Below are positions 42,361 through 51,386 of a DNA stretch of 64,000 nt, in pieces. Source of the stretch: Peptococcaceae bacterium (lineage in GTDB: Bacteria; Bacillota; Dehalobacteriia; UBA4068; UBA4997); contig JAAWKH010000002.1 of the NCBI GenBank assembly GCA_022797295.1, positions 62,001 through 126,000 on the forward strand, written 5' to 3'. Under the pieces are notes generated by a model that was given only the letters and a program-made list of their open reading frames with translations, was not told the DNA's origin and did not search any database. A program made the translations under genes and the position numbers. Every line of letters starts with the position of its first letter. Positions within the stretch are counted from its first letter, which is position 1.

Positions 42361-44484
42361 ATGAGGGTTAAGGTTGCCCAAGGCGCAGGTTTCTGTTTTG
42401 GTGTGAAACGTGCTGTACAGATGGCCGTGGAGGCGGCCGGCCAGGGCATGGTGTGTTCCTTGGGGCCGCTGATTCATAATCCGCGTGAGATTGCTAGGCT
42501 TTCCTCTTTGGTTAGGGTGATTGATAGTTTGGAGGAGGTTGCTTGCACAAACACTGCTGAGGCTCAGCCTTTGCCCAAAGTTGTGATACGTTCGCACGGA
42601 GTTGGGCCGCAGGTTTATGCTCAGGCTGAAAAGCTGGGATTGCAGCTGGTGGACGCAACTTGTCCATTTGTGCAAAAAGCGCAGCGGGCTGCACAGCAGC
42701 TTTATAAGGATGGCTGGCAGGTGGTGATTGTGGGCGATCAGAATCATCCAGAGGTGGCCGGCATTAAAGCCTGGACTGCTGATACTGCTTGGGTGGCTGC
42801 AAATGCAGTGGAGGCTGCGGCATTGCCAGATTTGCCTAAAGCAGCTTTGGGGCTTGGCTTGGTGGCCCAAACCACTCAAACAGAGGCCAATTTGGTTGAG
42901 GTTTTGGCTGCTTTGCGGGGCTTGCAAGCTAAATATCCCAAAATTTGCTTTCGTGATACTATCTGCCGGGCTACGCGCCAAAGGCAGGAAGCGGCTCGTA
43001 ATTTGGCGGCGGAATCTGATTTGATGGTGGTTATTGGCGGCAAAAACAGTGCCAACACAAAAAAACTGGTGCAGATATGTCAGGAGTGCGGTGTGCCGGC
43101 CCTGTTGGTTGAAGGGGCTGCGGAACTGCCAGCTGATTTATTTGACGGACCGAAAGGGTTCGTGGGCGTTTGTGCAGGTGCATCAACGCCAGATTGGATA
43201 ATTGAGGAGGTAGTAGTAAAAATGTCAGAACAGATGGAACAGAAGGACGTAATGGAGCAGGCAACAGAAGTGAAAGAACCGGAAGTTAAACGTAATTTTG
43301 CAGCGGAGATGTCATTTGTATCTTCAGGCTCGGCCAGTAAATCGGCTGCCGAACCCAAGGTTGCTGAGGAGGAACAGGGCCCAACCTTAGACCAAATGGG
43401 TGATGATGTTTCCTTTGAGGAATTTTACAATCACGGCATCAAGGATATTCACCGTGGTTTGTGCGTGCAGGGCACTGTGGTGCAGGTGCGTGATACAGAA
43501 ATGCTGGTGGATATTGGCGGCAAATCAGAGGGCATTTTGCCTAGCAACCAGCTTTTGGCTGAGGAAGCTGAAAATCTGCGGGAGAAATTCCACGTTGGCG
43601 ATAAATTTGACGTAATTGTAATTCGTAAGGAAAACAAAGAGGGTTATCCTGTGGTTTCCAAACGGATGGTCGATATGGTTAAAATTTGGGATAAGCTGTT
43701 GCAGCTTAAAGAGGAAGACGGCGTGGTTACCGGCAAAGTGGTTGAGGCTGTTAAAGGCGGCGTGCTGATGGATGTTGGCGTGCGCGGTTTTGTGCCGTAT
43801 TCTCAGCTGGACACTCATTTTGTTGATGATGTTAAGGTTTATATCGGCAAAGAGCTTTCCGCTAAAGTTATTGAATGTGACAAAGATAAAAACCGCTTGT
43901 TGCTTTCTCCGAAACAGTTGAAACTGGAAGAACAGAAGAAAAAGCAGGAAACTATCTGGGCTGAGATTGCCGAGGGCCAGGTACGCAAGGGCGTAGTTTC
44001 TCGTTTGACCAGCTTTGGCGCTTTTGTGGATTTGGGCGGTGTTGATGGCTTGCTGCACGTTTCCCAGATGGCTTGGTACAGAATTAATCAGCCTTCCGAC
44101 GTTTTGAAAGAGGGCGATGAGATTGAGGTTTATGTTCTGAGCGTAGATCCGGAGAAGAAAAAGATTTCTCTCAGCCTGAAACAGCTGATTCCTAATCCGT
44201 GGAGCTTGGCATCCGAAAAATATCCGGTTGGCGCAGTGGTTAGTGCAACCATTATGCGTTTGGCTCCCTTTGGCGCTTTTGCGCAGCTGGAGCCTGGCGT
44301 TGAGGGCTTGATTCACATTTCCCAGTTGGATAAGGGCCGTGTGGAGAAAACCGAAGACGTGGTTGCTCCTGGTCAGGTGGTTGAGGTTAAGGTGCTGAGT
44401 GTTGACACTGAAAACAAACGCTTGAGCCTTTCTATTAAGGAATTGCTGAACGACAGCTCCGATAGCGAAGAAGCTGCTGAGTAA
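42361..44484 (+). CDS. ispH: HMBPP reductase fused to ribosomal protein S1-like domains
   Basis: The N-terminal 280 residues are IspH, the last enzyme of the MEP isoprenoid pathway, with the three 4Fe-4S cysteines (Cys12 in Gly-Phe-Cys-Phe-Gly-Val, Cys near 101, Cys near 203). An acidic linker (about 288-350) leads to four S1 RNA-binding repeats (about 365-690). The fused IspH-S1 layout is known from Clostridia and Negativicutes. At 43204-43224 a GAGGAGG site and an in-frame ATG (Met288) sit exactly at the domain junction, so a separate S1 protein could also be made. Confidence 0.93.
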   Translation: MRVKVAQGAGFCFGVKRAVQMAVEAAGQGMVCSLGPLIHNPREIARLSSLVRVIDSLEEVACTNTAEAQPLPKVVIRSHGVGPQVYAQAEKLGLQLVDATCPFVQKAQRAAQQLYKDGWQVVIVGDQNHPEVAGIKAWTADTAWVAANAVEAAALPDLPKAALGLGLVAQTTQTEANLVEVLAALRGLQAKYPKICFRDTICRATRQRQEAARNLAAESDLMVVIGGKNSANTKKLVQICQECGVPALLVEGAAELPADLFDGPKGFVGVCAGASTPDWIIEEVVVKMSEQMEQKDVMEQATEVKEPEVKRNFAAEMSFVSSGSASKSAAEPKVAEEEQGPTLDQMGDDVSFEEFYNHGIKDIHRGLCVQGTVVQVRDTEMLVDIGGKSEGILPSNQLLAEEAENLREKFHVGDKFDVIVIRKENKEGYPVVSKRMVDMVKIWDKLLQLKEEDGVVTGKVVEAVKGGVLMDVGVRGFVPYSQLDTHFVDDVKVYIGKELSAKVIECDKDKNRLLLSPKQLKLEEQKKKQETIWAEIAEGQVRKGVVSRLTSFGAFVDLGGVDGLLHVSQMAWYRINQPSDVLKEGDEIEVYVLSVDPEKKKISLSLKQLIPNPWSLASEKYPVGAVVSATIMRLAPFGAFAQLEPGVEGLIHISQLDKGRVEKTEDVVAPGQVVEVKVLSVDTENKRLSLSIKELLNDSSDSEEAAE

Positions 44485-44510
44485 TCTTTGCTTTTGAGTG
44501 CTTAAATTAA

Positions 44511-44544
44511 ACACCCTCCTACAGTTAAGTGGGAGGGTGTTTTA
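44511..44544. terminator. Bidirectional terminator
   Basis: A 12-bp stem (ACACCCTCCTAC with GTGGGAGGGTGT, one G-U pair, 6-nt loop) is followed by TTTT on the plus side. It separates ispH/rpsA from the convergent gene ending at 44552. Confidence 0.8.
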
Positions 44545-44551
44545 AGTGTTG

Positions 44552-45226
44552 TTATTTCTTTTTAGCTAATTTGTAGCTTAAATCTAACCTTTGGTAAAGC
44601 TCCACAGGTTCAACTGAACCATCCAAACAGATGGTATACCAATGCTTTTTGTTCATATGATAACCCGGAAAATATTTGTGATTATCCACAGTTTGGGCCA
44701 TTTCTTCCGGCGGCAGGCGTAAATCAACAATTTCAATCTTCTCATCACCAGATAGGCCAATTTTGTTTTTAGACACCGTTAACAGTGCCGCATACCATTT
44801 TTGGTTATCTTGCCGGCGTAGCACAGCGTTATCCGGGAAGCGCGTCCAAAGAAATTCCGGTTGGCTTTGGTAAGTTTTGGCGGCATAAGCAAGCAGATCC
44901 TGGGCTGTCGGGGTTTGGAAATAGTCCGGTTGAAAGCAGCTTTGGGCAATGCTTGTTAGCTCCTTTTCATAGGCGGCCTTTATGCTGCCGATAAATTCGC
45001 CCTGACTGTTGTTCACTTTGTGTAAGACGTATTCGGAGCCGCTGGCGACGTCGTATAATTCTGTTTGCAGGTTGCCATTGTTATCAATTAGCACTTGCAG
45101 CTGAAAGGATTCAAGCGATAATTTGGTTGAATATAGATAACCGTTTTCTGTTTTGGTAAAACCATAGGGCTCAAGCCGTTCCCAAACAATTCTTTTGTGT
45201 GTGAAGAAATTTTTTTCATTAAACAT
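44552..45226 (-). CDS. MmcQ/YjbR family protein
   Basis: The 224-residue soluble protein has an N-terminal half carrying the start of a YjbR-like domain. The C-terminal half contains Pro-Glu-Phe-Leu-Trp-x-Arg-Phe-Pro, Lys-Trp-Tyr-Ala-Ala-Leu and Lys-x-His-Trp-Tyr-Thr-Ile-x-Leu-Asp-Gly, typical of MmcQ/YjbR. The fold binds DNA-like ligands in a CyaY-like way but its role is undefined. Confidence 0.75.
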   Translation of the reverse strand: MFNEKNFFTHKRIVWERLEPYGFTKTENGYLYSTKLSLESFQLQVLIDNNGNLQTELYDVASGSEYVLHKVNNSQGEFIGSIKAAYEKELTSIAQSCFQPDYFQTPTAQDLLAYAAKTYQSQPEFLWTRFPDNAVLRRQDNQKWYAALLTVSKNKIGLSGDEKIEIVDLRLPPEEMAQTVDNHKYFPGYHMNKKHWYTICLDGSVEPVELYQRLDLSYKLAKKK

Positions 45227-45247
45227 TTTTATATCCTTAATTGAAGC

Positions 45248-45751
45248 TTAGGCAAATGCCTTTTTGTAGGCGGGATAAACAATTCGCCACAACAGTAAAA
45301 TATTAAACAGAGCGATTGCGCCGTAAATTATTTGCAGCCAAATCTCCGGCAAGCCCAGCAGGAGAATGCCATTCATATCGCCGCCACCTACAAATTTGTA
45401 CAGAAATGCCAGATATAATGGGTCAATCAGTAGCAGGGCAAAGGTTGTGTAATAGCCGATAGCTTTAAACAGCTTGCTGCTGGCTTTAACGATATGTTTA
45501 GTTAAGGCAACCAGCAGATAGGCTGACAGCAGAGTGCCGAGGCTGCCAACCAGACAAAATATGGCTACTTGAAAGTCAGTTAAAAGCTCGGTTTTGGCAA
45601 CTACCTGTACGCCTAAACCAAGCAGATGGATTTTTTCAAAAGCGCCATATGCCATAGCCGCCAGGGCGTGGCTGCCCTCGTGGATAATAAAATAGGCGAT
45701 AATTGCAATCAGCAAGGCGCTCCATTTTCTTAAATTTGCGTTATCTTTCAT
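45248..45751 (-). CDS. Membrane protein with HExxH-like site (M50-like)
   Basis: The 167-residue protein has four hydrophobic helices. The first contains Ile-Ile-His-Glu-Gly-Ser-His-Ala, an HExxH zinc motif inside the membrane as in site-2 proteases. The length is at the short end for M50 and no second Asp motif is clear, though Ile-Asp-Pro is present near residue 118. The start is the ATG at 45751 after a GAGGT site. It overlaps the upstream VanZ-like gene by 4 bp. Confidence 0.65.
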   Translation of the reverse strand: MKDNANLRKWSALLIAIIAYFIIHEGSHALAAMAYGAFEKIHLLGLGVQVVAKTELLTDFQVAIFCLVGSLGTLLSAYLLVALTKHIVKASSKLFKAIGYYTTFALLLIDPLYLAFLYKFVGGGDMNGILLLGLPEIWLQIIYGAIALFNILLLWRIVYPAYKKAFA

Positions 45752-46323
45752 TTTTTTACCTCGTTTTTTGTGTTGATTAAAGTGTTGCCCAGCAGCTTTT
45801 GCCAAAAAACGGTTTGCTGCAACAGTTTTTCAGCAATTTTATATATGCCGTAACCAATGACGGATCCGATAAAGTTAGTTATAACATCGTCAATATCAGC
45901 GGAGCGGCCAATGAAATATTGACTAAATTCTATGCAGCAGGTTAAGCCAAGCGCGCTGAGCGTGGTTTGCTTAAAGGTGCGGAATTTGCCTAAAGTCAGC
46001 GGCAAGAAAAAACCTAGCGGGATAAACAGCAAAATATTGGGTATTTTTTCTGTTATAAACAAACGCAGGCTATCTTCTTCAAGCAAAAAATGTAGCGGAA
46101 TTAAATTGCAGGAAAAATGCCTGTTCAGGCTGAAATCAATGGGCATAAACAAAAAAGCGGCGAAAAAAATTAAAAACAAAGAGCAACCTAGTCCCAAGCC
46201 GGCTAGCTGCCGGACGGGGCTTACACCGCGCTTTTTTAGGATGAACAAAAAAGGTAGATAGATAATACTGATAATAATGACCAAAATCAGGCCAAACTCA
46301 ATGTAAGCAGTTATTCTATGCAA
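45748..46323 (-). CDS. VanZ family membrane protein
   Basis: This protein of about 191 residues has five hydrophobic helices, with Asn-Ile-Leu-Leu-Phe-Ile-Pro-Leu-Gly-Phe-Phe-Leu-Pro and Gly-Arg-x-x-Asp-Ile-Asp-Asp-Val-Ile-Thr-Asn-Phe-Ile-Gly, the VanZ signature. Some VanZ proteins lower teicoplanin sensitivity; here no other glycopeptide genes are seen. The start is probably TTG 46323 (9 nt from AAGGAA); a GTG at 46332 lies against that site. Confidence 0.8.
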   Translation of the reverse strand: MHRITAYIEFGLILVIIISIIYLPFLFILKKRGVSPVRQLAGLGLGCSLFLIFFAAFLFMPIDFSLNRHFSCNLIPLHFLLEEDSLRLFITEKIPNILLFIPLGFFLPLTLGKFRTFKQTTLSALGLTCCIEFSQYFIGRSADIDDVITNFIGSVIGYGIYKIAEKLLQQTVFWQKLLGNTLINTKNEVKK

Positions 46324-46468
46324 TGTAAACACTTCCTTAATTAATATGGTCTATATTAATTATAATGTTTTAAGCCTGCTTATTTATTAAGATATAATTA
46401 AGGTAGTTTAAATAAAATTAAGCCGGTTCTTTTGCCTTTTTCCTATTACATAATAATGCCCCCTCAAC

Positions 46469-46498
46469 TGTTTATACTGTATATTAACAGTATAAACA
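46469..46498. promoter_or_regulatory. Perfect inverted repeat, candidate operator
   Basis: Arms TGTTTATACTGT and ACAGTATAAACA (12 bp, no mismatch) with a 6-bp AT centre. It is not followed by a T run and lies about 120 bp upstream of the der promoter and about 145 bp upstream of the VanZ-like gene. Its shape suits a dimeric repressor; the binding protein is unknown. Confidence 0.5.
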
Positions 46499-46591
46499 AT
46501 ACAGCGATATTTGTCAACCCTTTTCCCCAAATCCTTAAATCTTTTAGGCTATTTTTAGATTTTGCCGCTTTGTGGTTTTGTTTCCAAACTA

Positions 46592-46620
46592 TTGAAATAT
46601 TAACCAGAATATGTTATAAT
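46592..46620 (+). promoter_or_regulatory. Promoter of der operon
   Basis: TTGAAA (46592-46597), 17 bp, TATAAT (46615-46620), 45 bp before the der ATG, which has a GGGGAAAGGG ribosome site. Confidence 0.65.
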
Positions 46621-46665
46621 AATTTAATATACAAAGTAAGCTGATTTGGGGAAAGGGTTGATTTA

Positions 46666-48018
46666 ATGAAGCCTGTTGTTGCCATTGTGGGGCGGCCCAA
46701 CGTGGGCAAAAGCACGTTGTTTAACCGCCTGATTGGCGCCAGACACGCTATTGTGGAGGATGTGCCTGGCGTAACGCGGGACCGGCTTTATCGTGACGCC
46801 ACTTGGCTGGACCGTGATTTTACGGTGATTGACACCGGCGGCATTGATTTTACTGATAAGAACGACCAGATTTTGACGCGGATTTTGGAGCAGGCAGCCA
46901 TTGCTATTGAGGAAGCGCACGTGATTATTTTCGTGACGGATAGTCGCACTGGGCTGACGCTGGAGGACCAGGAAGCGGCAGATTTTTTGCGGCGTAGTGG
47001 CAAGCCGGTGATATTGTGCGTAAATAAGATGGATAATTTTGCCAAAGTTGATGAAATTATTGATTTTTACGAGCTGGGCTTGGGCGAGCCAATTCCGATT
47101 TCTGCTATTCACGGCATGAACACCGGCGATTTGCTGGACGCTGTGGTGGAGCATTTTCCGCCAAAGCATGAGCTACAACAGGAGGAAGCCTGCGTCAGCA
47201 TTGCTGTGGTGGGCCGGCCGAATGTGGGCAAGTCCTCATTGACTAATCGCTTGCTGGGCCAGGAGCGCAGCATTGTGGCTGATATGGCTGGCACCACGCG
47301 CGATGCTATTGACAGTGATTTTCGGCGCAATGGCGAACTTTATCGGATTATCGACACGGCTGGAATGCGGCGGCGCGGCAAAATTGCTGAAACCACAGAG
47401 CGCTATAGTGTGGCTCGTGCTTTGCACGCGGTTGACCGTAGCGACGTGGTGCTGATGGTGCTGGACGCACGCGATGGCGTAACGGAGCAGGACCAGCGCA
47501 TTGCCGGTTATGCGCATGAGGCTGGCAAGGGTTTGGTAGTGGTGGTTAATAAATGGGATTTGCTGAAAAAAAATGACCGCACCATGACGGAATTTGCTGA
47601 AAAGCTGAAAGAAAATCTGGCTTTTATGACTTATGCGCCAACGGTTTATGTTTCTGCTCTGACCGGCCAGCGGGTTAGTCGGATTATGGATTATGTGGAT
47701 GTGGCGGCGGCTGAGCAAGTTAAGCGTGTTTCTTCCAGCCGCTTAAACGAGGTTTTAAATGAGGCGATATTGCTTAATCCTCTGCCAGGTGATAAGGGGC
47801 GACGTTTGAAAATCTTTTACGCCAGTCAAGCTGGGGTGAAGCCTCCCACTTTTCTGTTTTTTGTTAATGACCCAGAGTTGATGCACTTTTCCTATTTGCG
47901 TTATCTGGAAAATCAGTTGCGTCAGAACTTTGGCTTTGAGGGCACGCCGCTGGTTTTGAAGGTGATTGGACGGCAGGAAAAGGAAGAGGCCAAAGAGGCT
48001 GAAAAGCGCGGCCGCTAA
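46666..48018 (+). CDS. der: Ribosome-associated GTPase Der
   Basis: Double-GTPase for 50S assembly. The first domain has Gly-Arg-Pro-Asn-Val-Gly-Lys-Ser-Thr, Asp-Thr-Gly-Gly and Asn-Lys-Met-Asp. The second has Gly-Arg-Pro-Asn-Val-Gly-Lys-Ser-Ser, Asp-Thr-Ala-Gly and Asn-Lys-Trp-Asp. A KH-like C-terminal domain follows with Tyr-Ala-Ser-Gln-x-Gly-Val-Lys-Pro-Pro-Thr-Phe. 450 residues. Confidence 0.97.
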   Translation: MKPVVAIVGRPNVGKSTLFNRLIGARHAIVEDVPGVTRDRLYRDATWLDRDFTVIDTGGIDFTDKNDQILTRILEQAAIAIEEAHVIIFVTDSRTGLTLEDQEAADFLRRSGKPVILCVNKMDNFAKVDEIIDFYELGLGEPIPISAIHGMNTGDLLDAVVEHFPPKHELQQEEACVSIAVVGRPNVGKSSLTNRLLGQERSIVADMAGTTRDAIDSDFRRNGELYRIIDTAGMRRRGKIAETTERYSVARALHAVDRSDVVLMVLDARDGVTEQDQRIAGYAHEAGKGLVVVVNKWDLLKKNDRTMTEFAEKLKENLAFMTYAPTVYVSALTGQRVSRIMDYVDVAAAEQVKRVSSSRLNEVLNEAILLNPLPGDKGRRLKIFYASQAGVKPPTFLFFVNDPELMHFSYLRYLENQLRQNFGFEGTPLVLKVIGRQEKEEAKEAEKRGR

Positions 48019-48103
48019 GATGGCAAATGGAATTAAACTAAATTCTAATTAAACGAAAATTTGCTTGAGATATTTTTCGCAAATTTGGGGGAGATTTTGG
48101 CAA

Positions 48104-48703
48104 ATGGATGTGTTACTTTGTGTTTTGGCGGCAGCGATAGCTTATCTGCTTGGCTCAGTTTCTTTTGCATATATTATTACCAAGCTGGTAACCGGCCAAG
48201 ACATTCGCAATATTGGCAGCGGCAGCGCTGGCACCACCAACACGGCGCGGGCTGTAGGCAAGCCGTTGGCGGCTTTGGTGATGGCTTTGGATATTCTCAA
48301 GGGGTTTGTCAGTACGGAAATTGGTCTTATGTTAGCTGGTGAAACCGGCGGTCTGCTGGCTTTTGTGTTTGTTATCATCGGCCACACCTTTCCGTTTTGG
48401 CTTAAATTCCACGGCGGTAAGGGCGTGGCTTGTGGAGCTGGCTCTTTGCTGGCGCTTTCGCCAACGGTATTTTTGATTGCCCTGACTGGATTTGTGCTGT
48501 TGGTTGCGTTGACTGGTTATGTTTCAGCCGGTTCTATTTGCGCCTGCTTGTTGCTGATTGTTTCGTCGCTGGTAATGCCGGAGCCGTTGCTCTTTCGCGT
48601 GCTTTATATTGCGATGGCCTGCACGGTGCTGTTTTTGCACCGGGCCAATATAAAACGCTTGTTGAATGGTACGGAAAGCAAAACTTTCCATAAAAAAAAG
48701 TAG
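48104..48703 (+). CDS. plsY: Glycerol-3-phosphate acyltransferase PlsY
   Basis: Integral membrane enzyme using acyl-phosphate for the first acylation of glycerol-3-phosphate. Five or six TM helices; Gly-Ser-Gly-Ser-Ala-Gly-Thr-Thr-Asn-Thr-Ala-Arg stands in the usual SGNxGxTN position and His-Gly-Gly-Lys-Gly-Val-Ala is conserved. The ATG at 48104 follows GGGGGAGA. An upstream TTG start would add a non-conserved stretch. 199 residues. Confidence 0.93.
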   Translation: MDVLLCVLAAAIAYLLGSVSFAYIITKLVTGQDIRNIGSGSAGTTNTARAVGKPLAALVMALDILKGFVSTEIGLMLAGETGGLLAFVFVIIGHTFPFWLKFHGGKGVACGAGSLLALSPTVFLIALTGFVLLVALTGYVSAGSICACLLLIVSSLVMPEPLLFRVLYIAMACTVLFLHRANIKRLLNGTESKTFHKKK

Positions 48704-48729
48704 ATTATTTATAAGCGAGGTAAATGACA

Positions 48730-49725
48730 ATGTCTAATGTTGGCATTATTGGTGCGGGTAGTTGGGGAACCGCTTTGGCTTTGGTGTTGCACGAAAATAA
48801 GCATCAGGTGATTTTGTGGTCTAATGAGCCGGAGCATGTGGCGGAGCTTCGCCAGGACAGGCTTAATCCGCGTTTTTTGCCAGGGGTGGAGTTGCCGCTC
48901 GAGTTGGCTTTTACGGCAGATTTAGCTGAAGCGGCCGTTGGAGCTGAATTTTTGGTGATGGCAGTTCCCAGCCACGCGGTGCGTTCTGTGGCCGAGCAGT
49001 TGCGGCAGACCGGCGCTGTTAGCTCAAATACGGTGCTGATTTCAGTGGCCAAAGGGTTTGATACACAATCCTACCAGCGGATGAGCGAGGTTTTGCAGGC
49101 GGCTTTTCCCGGCAATCCGGTGGCGGTGTTTTCCGGCCCCAGTCACGCCGAAGAGGTTAGCCGGCGTATTCCCACAGCGATTGTGGCGGCGTCGGCTGAC
49201 GAGGCGGTAATGCGGTCGGTGCAACAGCTTTTTGGCACGCCTAATCTGCGGGTTTATACTAACAGCGATGTGCTTGGCGTGGAGCTGGGCGGCTCTTTGA
49301 AGAATGTTTTGGCGTTGGCCAGCGGCATTTGCTATGGTATGGGCTGTGGTGATAACACAGAAGCGGCTTTGATTACTCGCGGTTTAAAGGAGATTGTGCG
49401 CCTGGGCGAGGCTATGGGCGCTCAGGCGGCCACCTTTTATGGCTTATCTGGTCTTGGTGATTTGGTGGTTACTTGTGGCAGTCGGCACAGCCGTAATCGT
49501 CAGGCCGGCGTATTGCTGGGTCAAGGGCGGAAGCTGGAAGAGGTTTTGCCTCAGGTTGGTATGGTGGTGGAAGGTGTGAACGCCACTAAAATTGCGCGTG
49601 AGTTGGCCTGTCGCTATAATATAGATATGCCGCTGACCGAGTGCATTTATCAGGTGTTGTTTGGCGATTTGCCGATTGAGGAGGTTCGCGATAGGTTGAT
49701 GCAGCGCGGGCCCAAGCCGGAGTAA
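48730..49725 (+). CDS. gpsA: Glycerol-3-phosphate dehydrogenase (NAD(P)+)
   Basis: Makes sn-glycerol-3-phosphate for PlsY and PlsC. N-terminal Gly-Ala-Gly-Ser-Trp-Gly-Thr-Ala-Leu-Ala nucleotide site, Phe-Ser-Gly-Pro-Ser-His-Ala-Glu-Glu, catalytic Lys in Gly-Ser-Leu-Lys-Asn-Val, and Gly-Leu-Ser-Gly-Leu-Gly-Asp-Leu. ATG 48730 is better spaced from GAGG than ATG 48724. 331 residues. Confidence 0.95.
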   Translation: MSNVGIIGAGSWGTALALVLHENKHQVILWSNEPEHVAELRQDRLNPRFLPGVELPLELAFTADLAEAAVGAEFLVMAVPSHAVRSVAEQLRQTGAVSSNTVLISVAKGFDTQSYQRMSEVLQAAFPGNPVAVFSGPSHAEEVSRRIPTAIVAASADEAVMRSVQQLFGTPNLRVYTNSDVLGVELGGSLKNVLALASGICYGMGCGDNTEAALITRGLKEIVRLGEAMGAQAATFYGLSGLGDLVVTCGSRHSRNRQAGVLLGQGRKLEEVLPQVGMVVEGVNATKIARELACRYNIDMPLTECIYQVLFGDLPIEEVRDRLMQRGPKPE

Positions 49726-49758
49726 GCTTAATCTGGTGATTTTTAGGAATTTTTTGAG

Positions 49759-49787
49759 GCGGCATTTTGTAGATAAAATGCCGCTTT
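49759..49787 (+). terminator. Terminator after gpsA
   Basis: A perfect 10-bp stem (GCGGCATTTT / AAAATGCCGC, 6-nt loop) is followed by TTTAAT. The T run is short, but placement after gpsA and before spoIVA fits. Confidence 0.65.
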
Positions 49788-49904
49788 AATAATTTAGCTT
49801 AAAGTTGTTCTATTCCCTTTGGTATAAGCATAAAAAAGTATGGAGAGAAACAGCCATAATTTTATTTATATAAAGCTGAAAGGCGCAAGGGGAGGGAATA
49901 CGTG

Positions 49905-51383
49905 GTGGAAAAGTTTGATATACTTGAAGACATTGCCACAAGAACCAATGGAGATATTTATTTAGGGGTTGTGGGGCCGGTACGCACTGGCAAGTCTACA
50001 TTTATAAAGAAGTTTATGGAGCTTTTAGTGCTGCCAGGCATTACGGATCAGGAGGCACGGGCGCGGGCTGTGGATGAGCTGCCGCAAAGCGGCGCTGGCA
50101 AAACAGTGATGACCACCGAGCCAAAGTTTATTCCTGCGGAGGCTGTACCCATTCAGGTTAAGGATGGTCTGGCTGCACAGGTGCGGCTGGTGGACTGTGT
50201 GGGCTATGGCGTGCCCGGAGCATTGGGTTTTCAGGAGGAGGATGTGCCGCGCATGGTGAACACGCCATGGTTTGAGGAGGCTATTCCTTTCCAGGAAGCG
50301 GCGGAAATTGGCACGCAGAAGGTTATCAATGACCACAGCACCATTGGCGTGGTGGTGACGGCAGATGCCAGCATTACTGGTATTGGCCGGGAGGATTATG
50401 CCGAAGCTGAGGGTCGAGTGGTTGCGGAGCTGCAAGGGCTTGGCAAACCGTTTTTGATTATCTACAACACGGCAAATCCTGACAGTGAGGCTGCCCAACA
50501 GGAGTGCGAACGCTTAAAGGAGCTTTACAACACCTGTGTGTTGCCTTTGGACGTGGCCGCTTTGCAGCAGGAGGATGTGCTGCATATTTTGCAGGAACTG
50601 TTGTTTGAATTTCCTGTTAGTGAAATTAATATTAATTTGCCGCGCTGGTTTGAGGAGCTGCCGGCCACCCATTGGCTGCAACGTTCAGTGGAGGATACTC
50701 TGGGCCAGTCGATGAGCCAGGTACGCCGGGTGCGGGATATTGATGAGCTGGCAGAAAGCATTTCAGCGGCCGAAAATATTGCTAGCGCGGAGCTGGAGGA
50801 AATGAATTTGGGCAGTGGCGTGGCTCAGCTGCAAGTAACCACGGAGCCGGATTTGTTTTACAAGATTTTGGGCGAGTTTGCTGGCGAGGATATTGAGGGC
50901 GAGCATACTTTGCTGCGAGTTATCCGCGATTTCAGCTATGGCAATCGGGAGTGGAACAAGGTTTCCGAGGCTATGGAGGAGGCCAAAGCGCAAGGCTACG
51001 GCGTGGTTACGCCTAGTCTTAGCGAGATGTATTTGGAGGAGCCGGAGCTTATTAAGCAAGGCGGCCGTTTTGGAGTTCGTTTGAAAGCCTCGGCCCCAAG
51101 CTTCCACGTTTTGCGGGCCAATATCTCCACTGAAATCACGCCGCTTATTGGTACAGAAAAGCAGTGTGAAGAGTTGGTGCGTTATATCCTGAGCGAGTTT
51201 GAGGAGGATCCGCAGAAGATTTGGCAAACCAATATCTTTGGTAAATCCTTGAACGAGCTGGTGCAGGAGGGAATCCAGGGCAAGCTTTATAAGATGCCGG
51301 AGGACGCTCAGGTTAAGCTTCAGGAAACCTTGCAGCGCATTGTCAACGAGGGCGGCGGCGGATTAATCTGTATTATTCTATGA
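49905..51383 (+). CDS. spoIVA: Stage IV sporulation protein A
   Basis: This spore-coat basement ATPase, made in the mother cell, polymerises around the forespore. Starting at the second GTG (49905) gives Met-Glu-Lys-Phe-Asp-Ile, the family N-terminus. Walker A is Gly-Pro-Val-Arg-Thr-Gly-Lys-Ser-Thr near residues 23-31. The C-terminus ends in the conserved Gly-Gly-Gly-Leu-Ile-Cys-Ile-Ile-Leu, needed for membrane targeting with SpoVM in Bacillus. 492 residues. No SpoVM-like or HU gene follows. Confidence 0.97.
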   Translation: MEKFDILEDIATRTNGDIYLGVVGPVRTGKSTFIKKFMELLVLPGITDQEARARAVDELPQSGAGKTVMTTEPKFIPAEAVPIQVKDGLAAQVRLVDCVGYGVPGALGFQEEDVPRMVNTPWFEEAIPFQEAAEIGTQKVINDHSTIGVVVTADASITGIGREDYAEAEGRVVAELQGLGKPFLIIYNTANPDSEAAQQECERLKELYNTCVLPLDVAALQQEDVLHILQELLFEFPVSEININLPRWFEELPATHWLQRSVEDTLGQSMSQVRRVRDIDELAESISAAENIASAELEEMNLGSGVAQLQVTTEPDLFYKILGEFAGEDIEGEHTLLRVIRDFSYGNREWNKVSEAMEEAKAQGYGVVTPSLSEMYLEEPELIKQGGRFGVRLKASAPSFHVLRANISTEITPLIGTEKQCEELVRYILSEFEEDPQKIWQTNIFGKSLNELVQEGIQGKLYKMPEDAQVKLQETLQRIVNEGGGGLICIIL

Positions 51384-51386
51384 TAA

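Larger units (their letters stand above)
46324..46665. other. Intergenic region, 342 bp
   Basis: This stretch between the divergent VanZ-like and der genes is AT-rich and holds no gene I can support. It contains the inverted repeat at 46469-46498 and the der promoter at 46592-46620. Confidence 0.6.

Noticed and set aside
43525-44514. A 329-codon minus-strand frame opposite the S1 repeats
   Set aside because: Antisense to conserved S1 domains and overlapping the terminator at 44511-44544.
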